In this document: piece after piece, positions 14,731 through 20,698 of the stretch
Position numbering within the stretch: position 1 is the first letter of the stretch
How the letters are laid out: each line of letters starts with the position of its first letter
Assembly: GCA_049509675.1 (NCBI GenBank)
Contig: JBEKZQ010000035.1
Coordinates: 1-20,698, forward strand
Source: JBEKZQ01 sp049509675
Lineage (GTDB): Bacteria; Planctomycetota; Planctomycetia; Pirellulales; Thermoguttaceae
Direction: 5' to 3'
Length of the DNA stretch: 20,698 nucleotides
The notes under the pieces: model-generated
What the model saw: only the letters and a program-made list of their open reading frames with translations
Database searches by the model: none
Told to the model about the DNA's origin: nothing
Translations under genes and position numbers: made by a program

Positions 14731-14870
14731 TACTGGTCTGTCCGTTTCGACATTACCGGTTGGGTGCCACGACCAACCTCCGGTCGGTGCCCGGCTTGCC
14801 CAGCAGTGCTGGAAACACGGTTGGACAAGCCAACAGTGGCACCCGTAAACTCAAGTTGGACAGACCACTA
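14731..14870. mobile_element. MITE-like element with TA flanks and a nested palindrome
   Basis: Perfect 10-bp terminal inverted repeats TGGTCTGTCC (14734-14743) and GGACAGACCA (14858-14867) are each one base inside a TA (14731-14732; 14869-14870). This is the pattern left by Tc1/mariner-IS630-type elements. Nested inside is a second inverted repeat, GGGTGCCAC (14762-14770) with GTGGCACCC (14836-14844), and inside that GGCTTG (14793-14798) with CAAGCC (14826-14831). It has no coding capacity at 140 bp. A GGGTGCCAC half-copy recurs at 20577-20585. The call as a mobile element is inference from structure. Confidence 0.5.
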
Positions 14871-14884
14871 CCCTGCGATTAGCG

Positions 14885-14913
14885 TTGACAGCTAAGAAGG
14901 GTGAAGTTAGTGT
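14885..14913 (+). promoter_or_regulatory. Candidate promoter of the plus-strand glycan cassette
   Basis: A perfect TTGACA (14885-14890), 17-bp spacer, then TAGTGT (14908-14913), a poor -10 matching three of six positions. A better TAGAAT follows at 14913-14918 but at 22-bp spacing. The site lies 15 bp outside the MITE-like element and about 50 nt before the GT2 ATG at 14965. Confidence 0.38.
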
Positions 14914-14964
14914 AGAATGGGGTGGTACGAGGCGGCAGTTAAGGTGGGGACTGGTGGGAACCCT

Positions 14965-15729
14965 ATGACAGAATGCGAACTCGCGGTGGTCATGCCCGTG
15001 TACAACGAGGAGGAATGCGTTGTTGCGGTGATTCGTTCTTGGCAGGGTGTCTTGCAGCGCCTTGCAGTCTGCTATCGAATCATGGTGTTGAACGACGGCT
15101 CGCGTGACCGCACGGGTGAGGAACTCCAGGTCTTTCAGGGGGATGAGACGATTGACGTCGTCCATAAGGCGAATTCAGGGCACGGGCCGACGATCCTGCT
15201 GGGGTATCGGCGGGCGGTAGAAATCGCCCCGTGGGTATTTCAGTGCGACAGTGACGACGAGATGAAAGCGGAGCACTTTCCCCGGCTGTGGACGGAGCGT
15301 CACAAGTACGACGCGTTGTTTGGGTCGCGCGCGGGACGCGTGCAATCGCTGGATCGCAAGATCCTCAGTTTCGGATCGCGCCTGGCCGTCCGTCTCATGT
15401 TTGGCGGTGGAGTGGCTGACGTGAATACGGCCTATCGACTGATGCGATCGGGTCCGCTGAGGCAAATTGTGGCGCAGATGCCTGACGGCGTCTTCGCACC
15501 GAATGTGATTATTTCCGGCGCTTTTTCGCGGGCGGGGCTCCGTTTGTCGAATATCCCCGTGCCTTTCGAGCCTCGTCAAAGCGGCCTAGTGTCTGTCCCT
15601 CAGGGCTGGAAACTCGCCAAGACGGCGTCGAAGTGCCTTTGGCAGACGTTGTGTTGCCGGCCCGTGATTCAAGTCGATCGTGACGCGCCCACGCGAGGCG
15701 CGGAGAACACAGTGGGGAGCGGCGACTAG
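14965..15729 (+). CDS. Soluble GT2 family glycosyltransferase
   Basis: A 254-residue family 2 glycosyltransferase without transmembrane segments. I start at ATG 14965 (MTECELAVVMPVYNEEE), where the GT-A fold begins; the frame to 14917 adds an unrelated stretch that would overlap the promoter. Motifs: VVMPVYNEE (8-16), LNDGSRDRTGEEL, HKANSGHGPTILLGYRRAV, and the metal-binding QCDSDDEM. The later VADVNTAYRLMRS matches the acceptor-side motif (N-T-[GA]-[FY]-R-L) of polyprenol-phosphate mannosyl or glucosyl transferases. Donor and acceptor are unknown. The stop TAG lies in the centre of a 20-bp palindrome. It is the first gene of a three-gene same-strand group with a flavoprotein and a membrane protein. 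Confidence 0.88.
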   Translation: MTECELAVVMPVYNEEECVVAVIRSWQGVLQRLAVCYRIMVLNDGSRDRTGEELQVFQGDETIDVVHKANSGHGPTILLGYRRAVEIAPWVFQCDSDDEMKAEHFPRLWTERHKYDALFGSRAGRVQSLDRKILSFGSRLAVRLMFGGGVADVNTAYRLMRSGPLRQIVAQMPDGVFAPNVIISGAFSRAGLRLSNIPVPFEPRQSGLVSVPQGWKLAKTASKCLWQTLCCRPVIQVDRDAPTRGAENTVGSGD

Positions 15730-15737
15730 TCGCCGCT
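15718..15737. repeat. 20-bp perfect palindrome across the GT2 stop codon
   Basis: AGCGGCGACTAGTCGCCGCT reads the same on both strands, and the TAG stop (15727-15729) lies at its centre. The RNA would fold into a very GC-rich hairpin as the ribosome terminates. No T-run follows, so it is not a standard intrinsic terminator; it may stabilise the 3' end or be a REP-like repeat. Confidence 0.7.
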
Positions 15738-15841
15738 AAACCGATGCGGTCTTCCGGTCTACTCGGTTGGCATCCGGACTTGGCAGTCTCCCCCGCTATG
15801 CCCCGCCTGAAGACGAGCGGGATTCCCCGTGAGGTTTCTGC

Positions 15842-17122
15842 ATGATCGTCATCGTCGGTGCAGGTTTATCCGGCCTGTCCACGGCCATGTTTCTGAAACG
15901 AGAATACTGTCTTCTGGAGAAAGAGGCGTCTCCGGGAGGCCTTGCGCGGAGTATCCGTCAGGATGGGTTCACGTTTGACTACACCGGCCACTGGTTGCAC
16001 GTTCGGCTGCCTTGGATAAACGACCTGCTGAACTGCATGCCGGGCATGTGGAAGCACCATCAGCGCGATGCCCGGATCTGGTCGCATGAACGTCTGATTC
16101 CCTATCCGTTTCAGATCAACTTGGGCAGTCTGCCTTACGATGTCGTCCTGGAATGCCTGATGGGGATGATCGAGGCCCGCGCCAAGCGCTGGTCCCGGCC
16201 GATCAGGACTTTCGAGGATTTCATCCTGCGAAGCATGGGTAAGGGGGTCGCCCGGCATTTTATGATTCCCTACAATTGCAAGATATGGAAACTGCATCCC
16301 CGCCGCATGACGACCGATTGGATGGGCCGTTTCGTGCCGCGTCCGGAAATCGAAAAAGCGTTGCGGAGCGCCCTGCGTCCTTCGGAGGTCCTTGCCACCG
16401 GTTACAACGCCGGCTTCCAGTATCCGGTGTCGGGGGGAATCAACATGCTGCCGAAGGAATTGGCCCGCCACGTGGGGAATCTGCGCTTGAATGTTGCCGT
16501 CGAGGAAGTTTCCCTGAAAAGACGGCAGGTTCGGCTCTCGGACGGGACTTGCCTCGACTTTTCCCATCTGGTGAGTTCCATGCCGCTGAAACAACTCGTC
16601 GATAGGACCGTCGACGCGCCGGCGCGGATCCGAGCCGCCGCAGAACGCCTGGCATGGACTTCGGTGATGTGTTTGCATCTGGGGGTGACCGACGTTCGCC
16701 AACCTCTGCATTGGGTCTATGTGCCCCAAAGCGAAATCCCCTTCTACCGAATCGGCTGTTATTCGAACGTCGATGCCGGTCTTGCTCCCGCGGGCGCCGG
16801 GGCGTTCTACGTCGAGTTCTCGTATCGCAAACGTGTTTCCGCCAGTGCGTTTCGGATTGATCCGGAGACGGTCGTGAAACATATGAAGCGGATCGGGTTG
16901 GTCGGTCCGCAGGCGCACCTTCTCACGGCCGTGTATACTCCGATCGAATACGCCTACGTTGCCTACAACGCCGATCGGAAAGCCGCCGTGCGCACCTTGC
17001 TGGACTTCTATCAAGCCCACGGCGTGTGCAGCATCGGCCGGTACGGGGCATGGGAGTACTCCTCAATGGAAGACGCCATGGAAATAGGCCGGCAGACTGC
17101 CGAGACGTTCAACAGAGAATGA
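15842..17122 (+). CDS. FAD-dependent oxidoreductase, UDP-galactopyranose mutase/PPOX-like
   Basis: A 426-residue flavoprotein. The N-terminus is an FAD-binding Rossmann fold: VIVGAGLSGLSTA (GxGxxG at 6-11), Glu26 for the ribose, then PGGLARS (31-37). DFYTGHW-type sequence (FDYTGHWLHV, 45-54) and IPYNCKIWKLHPRRMTTDWMGRFVPRP resemble flavoproteins grouped with protoporphyrinogen oxidase and UDP-galactopyranose mutase that occur in polysaccharide gene clusters. It begins with ATG behind GAGG (15831-15834). The C-terminal GRYGAWEYSSMEDAMEIGRQTAE is the second FAD-contact motif. Between GT2 and a membrane protein, a sugar-nucleotide or lipid-linked sugar rearrangement is more likely than heme synthesis. 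True mutase activity is not shown; substrate unknown. Confidence 0.83.
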   Translation: MIVIVGAGLSGLSTAMFLKREYCLLEKEASPGGLARSIRQDGFTFDYTGHWLHVRLPWINDLLNCMPGMWKHHQRDARIWSHERLIPYPFQINLGSLPYDVVLECLMGMIEARAKRWSRPIRTFEDFILRSMGKGVARHFMIPYNCKIWKLHPRRMTTDWMGRFVPRPEIEKALRSALRPSEVLATGYNAGFQYPVSGGINMLPKELARHVGNLRLNVAVEEVSLKRRQVRLSDGTCLDFSHLVSSMPLKQLVDRTVDAPARIRAAAERLAWTSVMCLHLGVTDVRQPLHWVYVPQSEIPFYRIGCYSNVDAGLAPAGAGAFYVEFSYRKRVSASAFRIDPETVVKHMKRIGLVGPQAHLLTAVYTPIEYAYVAYNADRKAAVRTLLDFYQAHGVCSIGRYGAWEYSSMEDAMEIGRQTAETFNRE

Positions 17123-17133
17123 TTCTTGAAATC

Positions 17134-17153
17134 TGCCCGCGCCCACGCGGGCA
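17134..17153 (+). promoter_or_regulatory. Intercistronic hairpin before the membrane protein gene
   Basis: TGCCCGC (17134-17140), loop GCCCAC, GCGGGCA (17147-17153): a perfect 7-bp stem in the 49-nt gap between the flavoprotein stop and the next ATG. It ends 6 nt before the GGAG ribosome-binding site (17160-17163). It could protect or process the mRNA or tune the second gene. No T-run follows. Confidence 0.5.
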
Positions 17154-17171
17154 TTGCACGGAGAAACCACC

Positions 17172-18947
17172 ATGTGCGCGATCCCTGACGCCCCGCGTTC
17201 CCCATTCACGGTTGCGAGTCTCGCTGTTTTCGCGGGCTGTTTTCTCTTCCTGTGCGCGACTTTCCGGGGTGAGGTGCGGGACTTTTACCCGACCGGCGAC
17301 AATATAACCCTGGTGACGGAGTCCACTCCGTTGGCCAAGCCCGTCGAACCCGGCAAATGGTTCCGTTCAGGATGGTCCCATTATGCCGGCAGCTTTCCCG
17401 AGTACAGCGAGACGGCGTCGAATTTCCTCCGCCCCGTGGTGAACGCTTGCTACTACGGAAACTACCTGGCATGGGGAGAGGCATGGGGCCGGTACTTGTT
17501 TCTCAACTTTGCCGTGGTGGCTCTGGGAACCGCCCTGTGCTACCACATTGCTCGCGGCGTTTTCGGTTGTGGTCCGGTCGTCTCGCTTCTGGCGGCCGGG
17601 GTGGCGCTTTTCAATCCGGCGTTGCGCGATGCGTCGTCCTCGCCCATCGAAATCATCAACACGCTCAGTTCCCTCCTGGCCGTTTGCGCGTTCCTTTTCA
17701 TCGTGCATCGCCGTGCGATGTTGGCCATACCGCTATTGGTCGTGGCATTGTTCGTCAAAGAAGCCGCGGCCTTCGCCCCGTTCGCCGCCGCCGTGAGCTT
17801 CCTCGTTCTGAGACGTCATGACGCCAATCGCCTGACCGCCAGGGACTATCTCATGGCAATCGCCTTGGTGGCGATTCCCATCGGGATCTGGCAAGCGGCA
17901 CGATGGACGGCATTTCACGGTTCGCTGGACGTATATGTCACAAGACAAGCCGGAGTCAAGGGCCTGGCGCTGAACTGCATCACATGCGTGCTCCAGTACC
18001 CGTTGGGACTCCAGGACGCAACAGATCCGACGGAGGCCCTCCGCGGCATCCTGTATCGCAATTGGGGGCGAGTTGCCTTGCTGCCGATGCTCGCTCTGGT
18101 TGTCAATGGCATCGCTGCCCTCGCGATGCTCGCCGTGGCCGTACGATTGGCGTTTCGTCCCGCCTGGAGACGGCAAAACGAGTGGCTTCTCTGGTACGGA
18201 CCGTGGCTCGCTCTCAGCCTTGCCATGCCGGTTGGTCTCGGCTTGCCTGTGAAGAATTGCTACGACTTCTACCTGCTCTTGACGCCCGTGACTGCGATGC
18301 TGGCCGTGACGGCATGGAAGAACCGTCGGCCGGGCACAATCGCTCTTGTCGCCGCGAGCGTGCTGGTCACGATCATCCCCACGGCGCAAACGTTCCTTGA
18401 GGAACAGACTGCCGGCAAGGCGTGCGCGCGTGAGGAAATGCGCCGCATGGCCGAGTCGTTGGTCGAGGCCTTGGTCCAGGCGGGGAAGTCCCATGAGCGA
18501 ATCTATCTCGCCAATGACATTCCGGTTCGTCACGCGGGAAAGTCGATTGCCGCCTTTGCCCGCTGTGGAGCAGAGGTCGTTGTCTTGAACAACGTGGAAT
18601 TACCGACCGGCGCGGCTGTTGAGCGCGAATCGCTTGGCGTGAAGATTTCCAAACTCGCGGAACACCGGTACTTGCTCGAGATGCAGGTCGCAGAGCCGGG
18701 CACATTCGTCCTTCCGGGCGTGTCGCGAGACGATCTGCACCTCACCGAGGGAAATGCCTCGGTAAGGAACCGGAACATCCGTTATGAGTTTGCGGCAGCG
18801 AAGCCGGGCCGCATCGGATTCTTGGGAACGCTGCACTGGCAGGCGGGAAACCTGCTTCGGGTGCTCCTGACCGACGACAAGGATTTCGCGATCGTCGACC
18901 TCGATGCCGTGACAAAGCAGTACCGGACAATCGAACTGCCTCGGTGA
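17172..18947 (+). CDS. Large multipass membrane protein, possible GT-C-type glycosyltransferase
   Basis: A 591-residue inner-membrane protein. ATG 17172 has GGAG 8 nt upstream; the TTG at 17154 does not. A first helix at about 12-31 is followed by a polar loop with Asp37 and Asp43 (RDFYPTGDN), then WSHYAGSFPEYSE and NYLAWGEAWGRYL, then roughly eight to ten more hydrophobic helices to about 425 (for example ALCYHIARGVF, LLAVCAFLFIVH, MAIALVAIPIGIW, LLPMLALVVNGIAALAM). The last 165 residues form a soluble domain, probably extracytoplasmic. The plan of an acidic first loop, many helices and a soluble tail is that of GT-C glycosyltransferases using polyprenyl-phosphate sugars, consistent with the upstream GT2. 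No family signature was decisive, so the enzyme role is inference. Confidence 0.78.
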   Translation: MCAIPDAPRSPFTVASLAVFAGCFLFLCATFRGEVRDFYPTGDNITLVTESTPLAKPVEPGKWFRSGWSHYAGSFPEYSETASNFLRPVVNACYYGNYLAWGEAWGRYLFLNFAVVALGTALCYHIARGVFGCGPVVSLLAAGVALFNPALRDASSSPIEIINTLSSLLAVCAFLFIVHRRAMLAIPLLVVALFVKEAAAFAPFAAAVSFLVLRRHDANRLTARDYLMAIALVAIPIGIWQAARWTAFHGSLDVYVTRQAGVKGLALNCITCVLQYPLGLQDATDPTEALRGILYRNWGRVALLPMLALVVNGIAALAMLAVAVRLAFRPAWRRQNEWLLWYGPWLALSLAMPVGLGLPVKNCYDFYLLLTPVTAMLAVTAWKNRRPGTIALVAASVLVTIIPTAQTFLEEQTAGKACAREEMRRMAESLVEALVQAGKSHERIYLANDIPVRHAGKSIAAFARCGAEVVVLNNVELPTGAAVERESLGVKISKLAEHRYLLEMQVAEPGTFVLPGVSRDDLHLTEGNASVRNRNIRYEFAAAKPGRIGFLGTLHWQAGNLLRVLLTDDKDFAIVDLDAVTKQYRTIELPR

Positions 18948-19030
18948 GACGGTCAGTACGTGTTCACCCATCGGACGCGCCGGTTCATCGGGAACAGCCC
19001 GCCCCAAGGGGTTGAACTATCGAGGCGCGA

Positions 19031-20533
19031 TCACGTCCCGGGCTTGTGCCGCCGCAGTTCCTCCTTGGCCACTTTGCCGCTGCTGGTCTTGGGCAAACTG
19101 GCCAGGAACTCCACGTACTTGGGGACCTTGTAGTTGGCCAACCGACCGGTGCAATGCGCCTGCACGGCGTCGGCCGTCAACGCGCCGGGGCGGCTGGTCA
19201 CCACGAAGGCTTTGACCGCCTCGCCCAGGATCTCGTCCGGCACGCCCAGGACGGCCGCCTCGACCACCGGCGGCAACTCGGCGATCACTTCCTCGACTTC
19301 CCTGGGGCTGACCCGATTGCCCATCGCCTTGATGAAATCGCGGCCACGCTCCACGATGAACAGGAAGCCGTCGGCATCGACGCGGGCCATGTCGCCCGTA
19401 TGGAGTTTGCCGTCGCGGAAATAGCGCTGCGTTTCCTCCGGGTCGTTCCAGTAGCCGGGGCTGACATTGTCGCCGCAGGCGACGATTTCGCCCACTTCGT
19501 CCGAGCCGGGGCAGACCGGCGTGCCGTCCGGCCGCAGCACCTCCAGCCGCGTGCCGGGCAAACCCCGCCCGATCGACCCCAGCTTGTCGTGCAGGCGATC
19601 GGGCGGAAGGTAGCTGAGCCGGGCCGTGCCCTCCGTCTGGCCGTACATGATGAACAGCCGCACGGCCGGCAGTGCCCGACGCAACTCCTCGATCAGCGCG
19701 TTGGGCAACCTCCCGCCGGCCTGCTGCAGCCACCGCAGGGCGGGAAACGTCCGCCGGGCGAAGTTCGTCTTGCGCAGCAGGATCTGATAGGTCGAGGGCA
19801 CGCCGGCCAGGCCCGTGCAATGCCGCTGGTCCATTTCGTCCAAGACTTTTTCCGGAAACAGGAAGCGATTGTTCAGCACCAGCGAGGCGCCGGCCAGCAG
19901 GTGCGTGTGCAGCAACGATGCGCCGTAACAATAAGAGAACGGCAAGACCACCATGACCCGGTCGGCCGGCGTCAGGGCCATGTACCGCAGGATCGCCTCG
20001 GTGTTCGCCGCGATGTTCCCATGCGTCACCATGACCCCTTTGGGCTCGGCCGTCGAGCCGGAGGTGGGCATGATGGCGGCCAGGCCGTGCGGGTCGACCG
20101 CCGCGGCGATGCTGTGCGGCGGCGGGCCGGCCGGGCCATGCTCCTCTTCGGTCAGCAGTTCCAGGCCCAACGGCTCGGCCCAGGGGCGGATCCGGCCCAG
20201 GAATCGCGCGGACACCGCGAGCCGGCGAATGCCCAGCGAGCGGACCATGTCCGCAAAGGCGGCCTGGCTGCAATCCAGCGGAAACGGCACGACGCACGAT
20301 CCGGCCAGCATGGTGCCCAGATAGGCCGAGATGAAAAAGGGGCCATTCTCCGCCAGCAGCCCGATTCGGGCTCCCGGGCAGAGCCCGGCGGCGAGCAGTT
20401 GCGCGGCCCAGCCGCCGACTTGCCTGCGCAGCTCATCGTAGGTGAGCGCGTGCCGACCGCAGAAGACGGCCGCCGCGCCGGCCGCGCCGCGGCTGAGTAG
20501 AATCTCGGCAATGTTGTGACTCGGCGAGGGCAT
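19031..20533 (-). CDS. ANL-family acyl/aryl-CoA synthetase (AMP-dependent ligase)
   Basis: A 500-residue adenylate-forming enzyme that activates a carboxylate with ATP and, in the usual reaction, loads it on CoA or a carrier protein. Core motifs are complete: TSGSTAEPKG (157-166, P-loop), YGQTEGT (297-303), KLHTGD (376-381), the hinge ERGRDFIKAMGNRVSPREVEE, and the C-terminal catalytic Lys487 in KTSSGKVAKEEL. The ATG at 20531-20533 starts the standard N-terminal domain. No substrate signature could be read. It is convergent with the membrane-protein gene across 83 nt that show no clear terminator. A carrier protein or partner gene, if any, would lie beyond the window edge. Confidence 0.93.
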   Translation of the reverse strand: MPSPSHNIAEILLSRGAAGAAAVFCGRHALTYDELRRQVGGWAAQLLAAGLCPGARIGLLAENGPFFISAYLGTMLAGSCVVPFPLDCSQAAFADMVRSLGIRRLAVSARFLGRIRPWAEPLGLELLTEEEHGPAGPPPHSIAAAVDPHGLAAIMPTSGSTAEPKGVMVTHGNIAANTEAILRYMALTPADRVMVVLPFSYCYGASLLHTHLLAGASLVLNNRFLFPEKVLDEMDQRHCTGLAGVPSTYQILLRKTNFARRTFPALRWLQQAGGRLPNALIEELRRALPAVRLFIMYGQTEGTARLSYLPPDRLHDKLGSIGRGLPGTRLEVLRPDGTPVCPGSDEVGEIVACGDNVSPGYWNDPEETQRYFRDGKLHTGDMARVDADGFLFIVERGRDFIKAMGNRVSPREVEEVIAELPPVVEAAVLGVPDEILGEAVKAFVVTSRPGALTADAVQAHCTGRLANYKVPKYVEFLASLPKTSSGKVAKEELRRHKPGT

Positions 20534-20539
20534 GGTCAG

Positions 20540-20585
20540 TGTGAAGTTTTCAGTGTTCAGTTTTCAGTAATCGCTCGGGTGCCAC
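20540..20585. repeat. Short repeats upstream of the synthetase gene
   Basis: GTTTTCAGT occurs at 20546-20554 and again at 20560-20568, with TTCAG between. A GGGTGCCAC half-site at 20577-20585 matches the palindrome arm inside the MITE-like element at 14762-14770. The remaining bases to the window end hold no supported gene; a 23-codon frame at 20624-20695 has no ribosome-binding site. Confidence 0.4.
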
Positions 20586-20698
20586 TCTACGCCGTTAACC
20601 CTTTTCCGAAACGCCGAACCACCATGTATTTAGGGCGTTTTGTGTCCCAAACCCCCGAGGTTGCCAGAATGGTTGTCGCTCAAATCGACGGTTGACTG

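Noticed and set aside
15791..15830. CCCGC/GCGGG hairpin with GCCTGAAGAC, reminiscent of IS200/IS605-type ends
   Set aside because: No transposase or tnpB fragment nearby and only a 5-bp stem; kept as a vague resemblance.
19046..20500. Long plus-strand open frame opposite the CoA synthetase
   Set aside because: Shadow of the ANL synthetase caused by high GC at third positions; the minus-strand product has all core motifs.
20624..20695. Short plus-strand frame of 23 codons at the window edge
   Set aside because: No ribosome-binding site, no similarity recognised, very short.

Overview
The window looks like chromosomal DNA of a GC-rich Planctomycetota bacterium, probably near the Pirellulales. 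The evidence is a Planctomycete-style tyrosine recombinase (CGFGN in place of the usual box I), a BBP2/OmpL-type outer-membrane porin, and several intergenic palindromes of the GTAG-headed REP kind. This placement is inference from sequence character; no database search was possible.

Layout. (1) 1-3620 is a decayed integrative element or accessory patch. It holds an N-terminally truncated protein of unknown function (minus), a small XRE-type protein without a convincing start (plus), and a second small HTH regulator (minus). That regulator is divergent from a truncated clamp-loader-like AAA+ gene across a very clear two-way promoter with an operator-like inverted repeat. A full-length tyrosine recombinase (minus) follows. 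(2) 3647-3719 is tRNA-Arg(CCT), followed by a FixJ-like regulator whose receiver has lost all three phosphorylation residues. (3) 4417-6231 holds a convergent-gene hairpin, the porin gene, and a hairpin-rich leader region. (4) 6358-14458 is a long minus-strand run, listed here in transcription order from its promoter: rfbB (dTDP-glucose 4,6-dehydratase), a polyprenyl-phosphate-type GT2, a Nudix hydrolase translationally coupled to a cysteine desulfurase, an A-type Fe-S carrier, a Type II restriction enzyme with its adenine methyltransferase, and ftsY. (5) 14518-14870 holds two repeat elements, one resembling a TA-flanked MITE. (6) 14885-18947 is a plus-strand envelope-glycan cassette: GT2, a flavin-dependent UGM/PPOX-like oxidoreductase, and a large multipass membrane protein. 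(7) 19031-20533 is an ANL-family acyl/aryl-CoA synthetase (minus).

How the parts work together. The Nudix, cysteine desulfurase and A-type carrier form a partial sulfur-mobilisation/Fe-S unit. The restriction-modification pair lies between that unit and ftsY. It ends only 11 nt before the ftsY start, so the essential ftsY gene may be expressed from the same transcript. rfbB and the two GT2 genes, with the flavoprotein and the membrane protein, point to surface polysaccharide or glycolipid synthesis. Palindromic REP-like elements sit on or right after the stop codons of ftsY and both GT2 genes, which suggests a role as 3'-end or transcript-boundary structures.

I found no CRISPR array, rRNA, complete insertion sequence or replication origin. 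The least familiar material is the recombinase lacking two canonical catalytic residues, the phosphorylation-dead regulator, the restriction-modification pair fused to the ftsY transcription unit, and the flavoprotein-GT2-membrane protein cassette.
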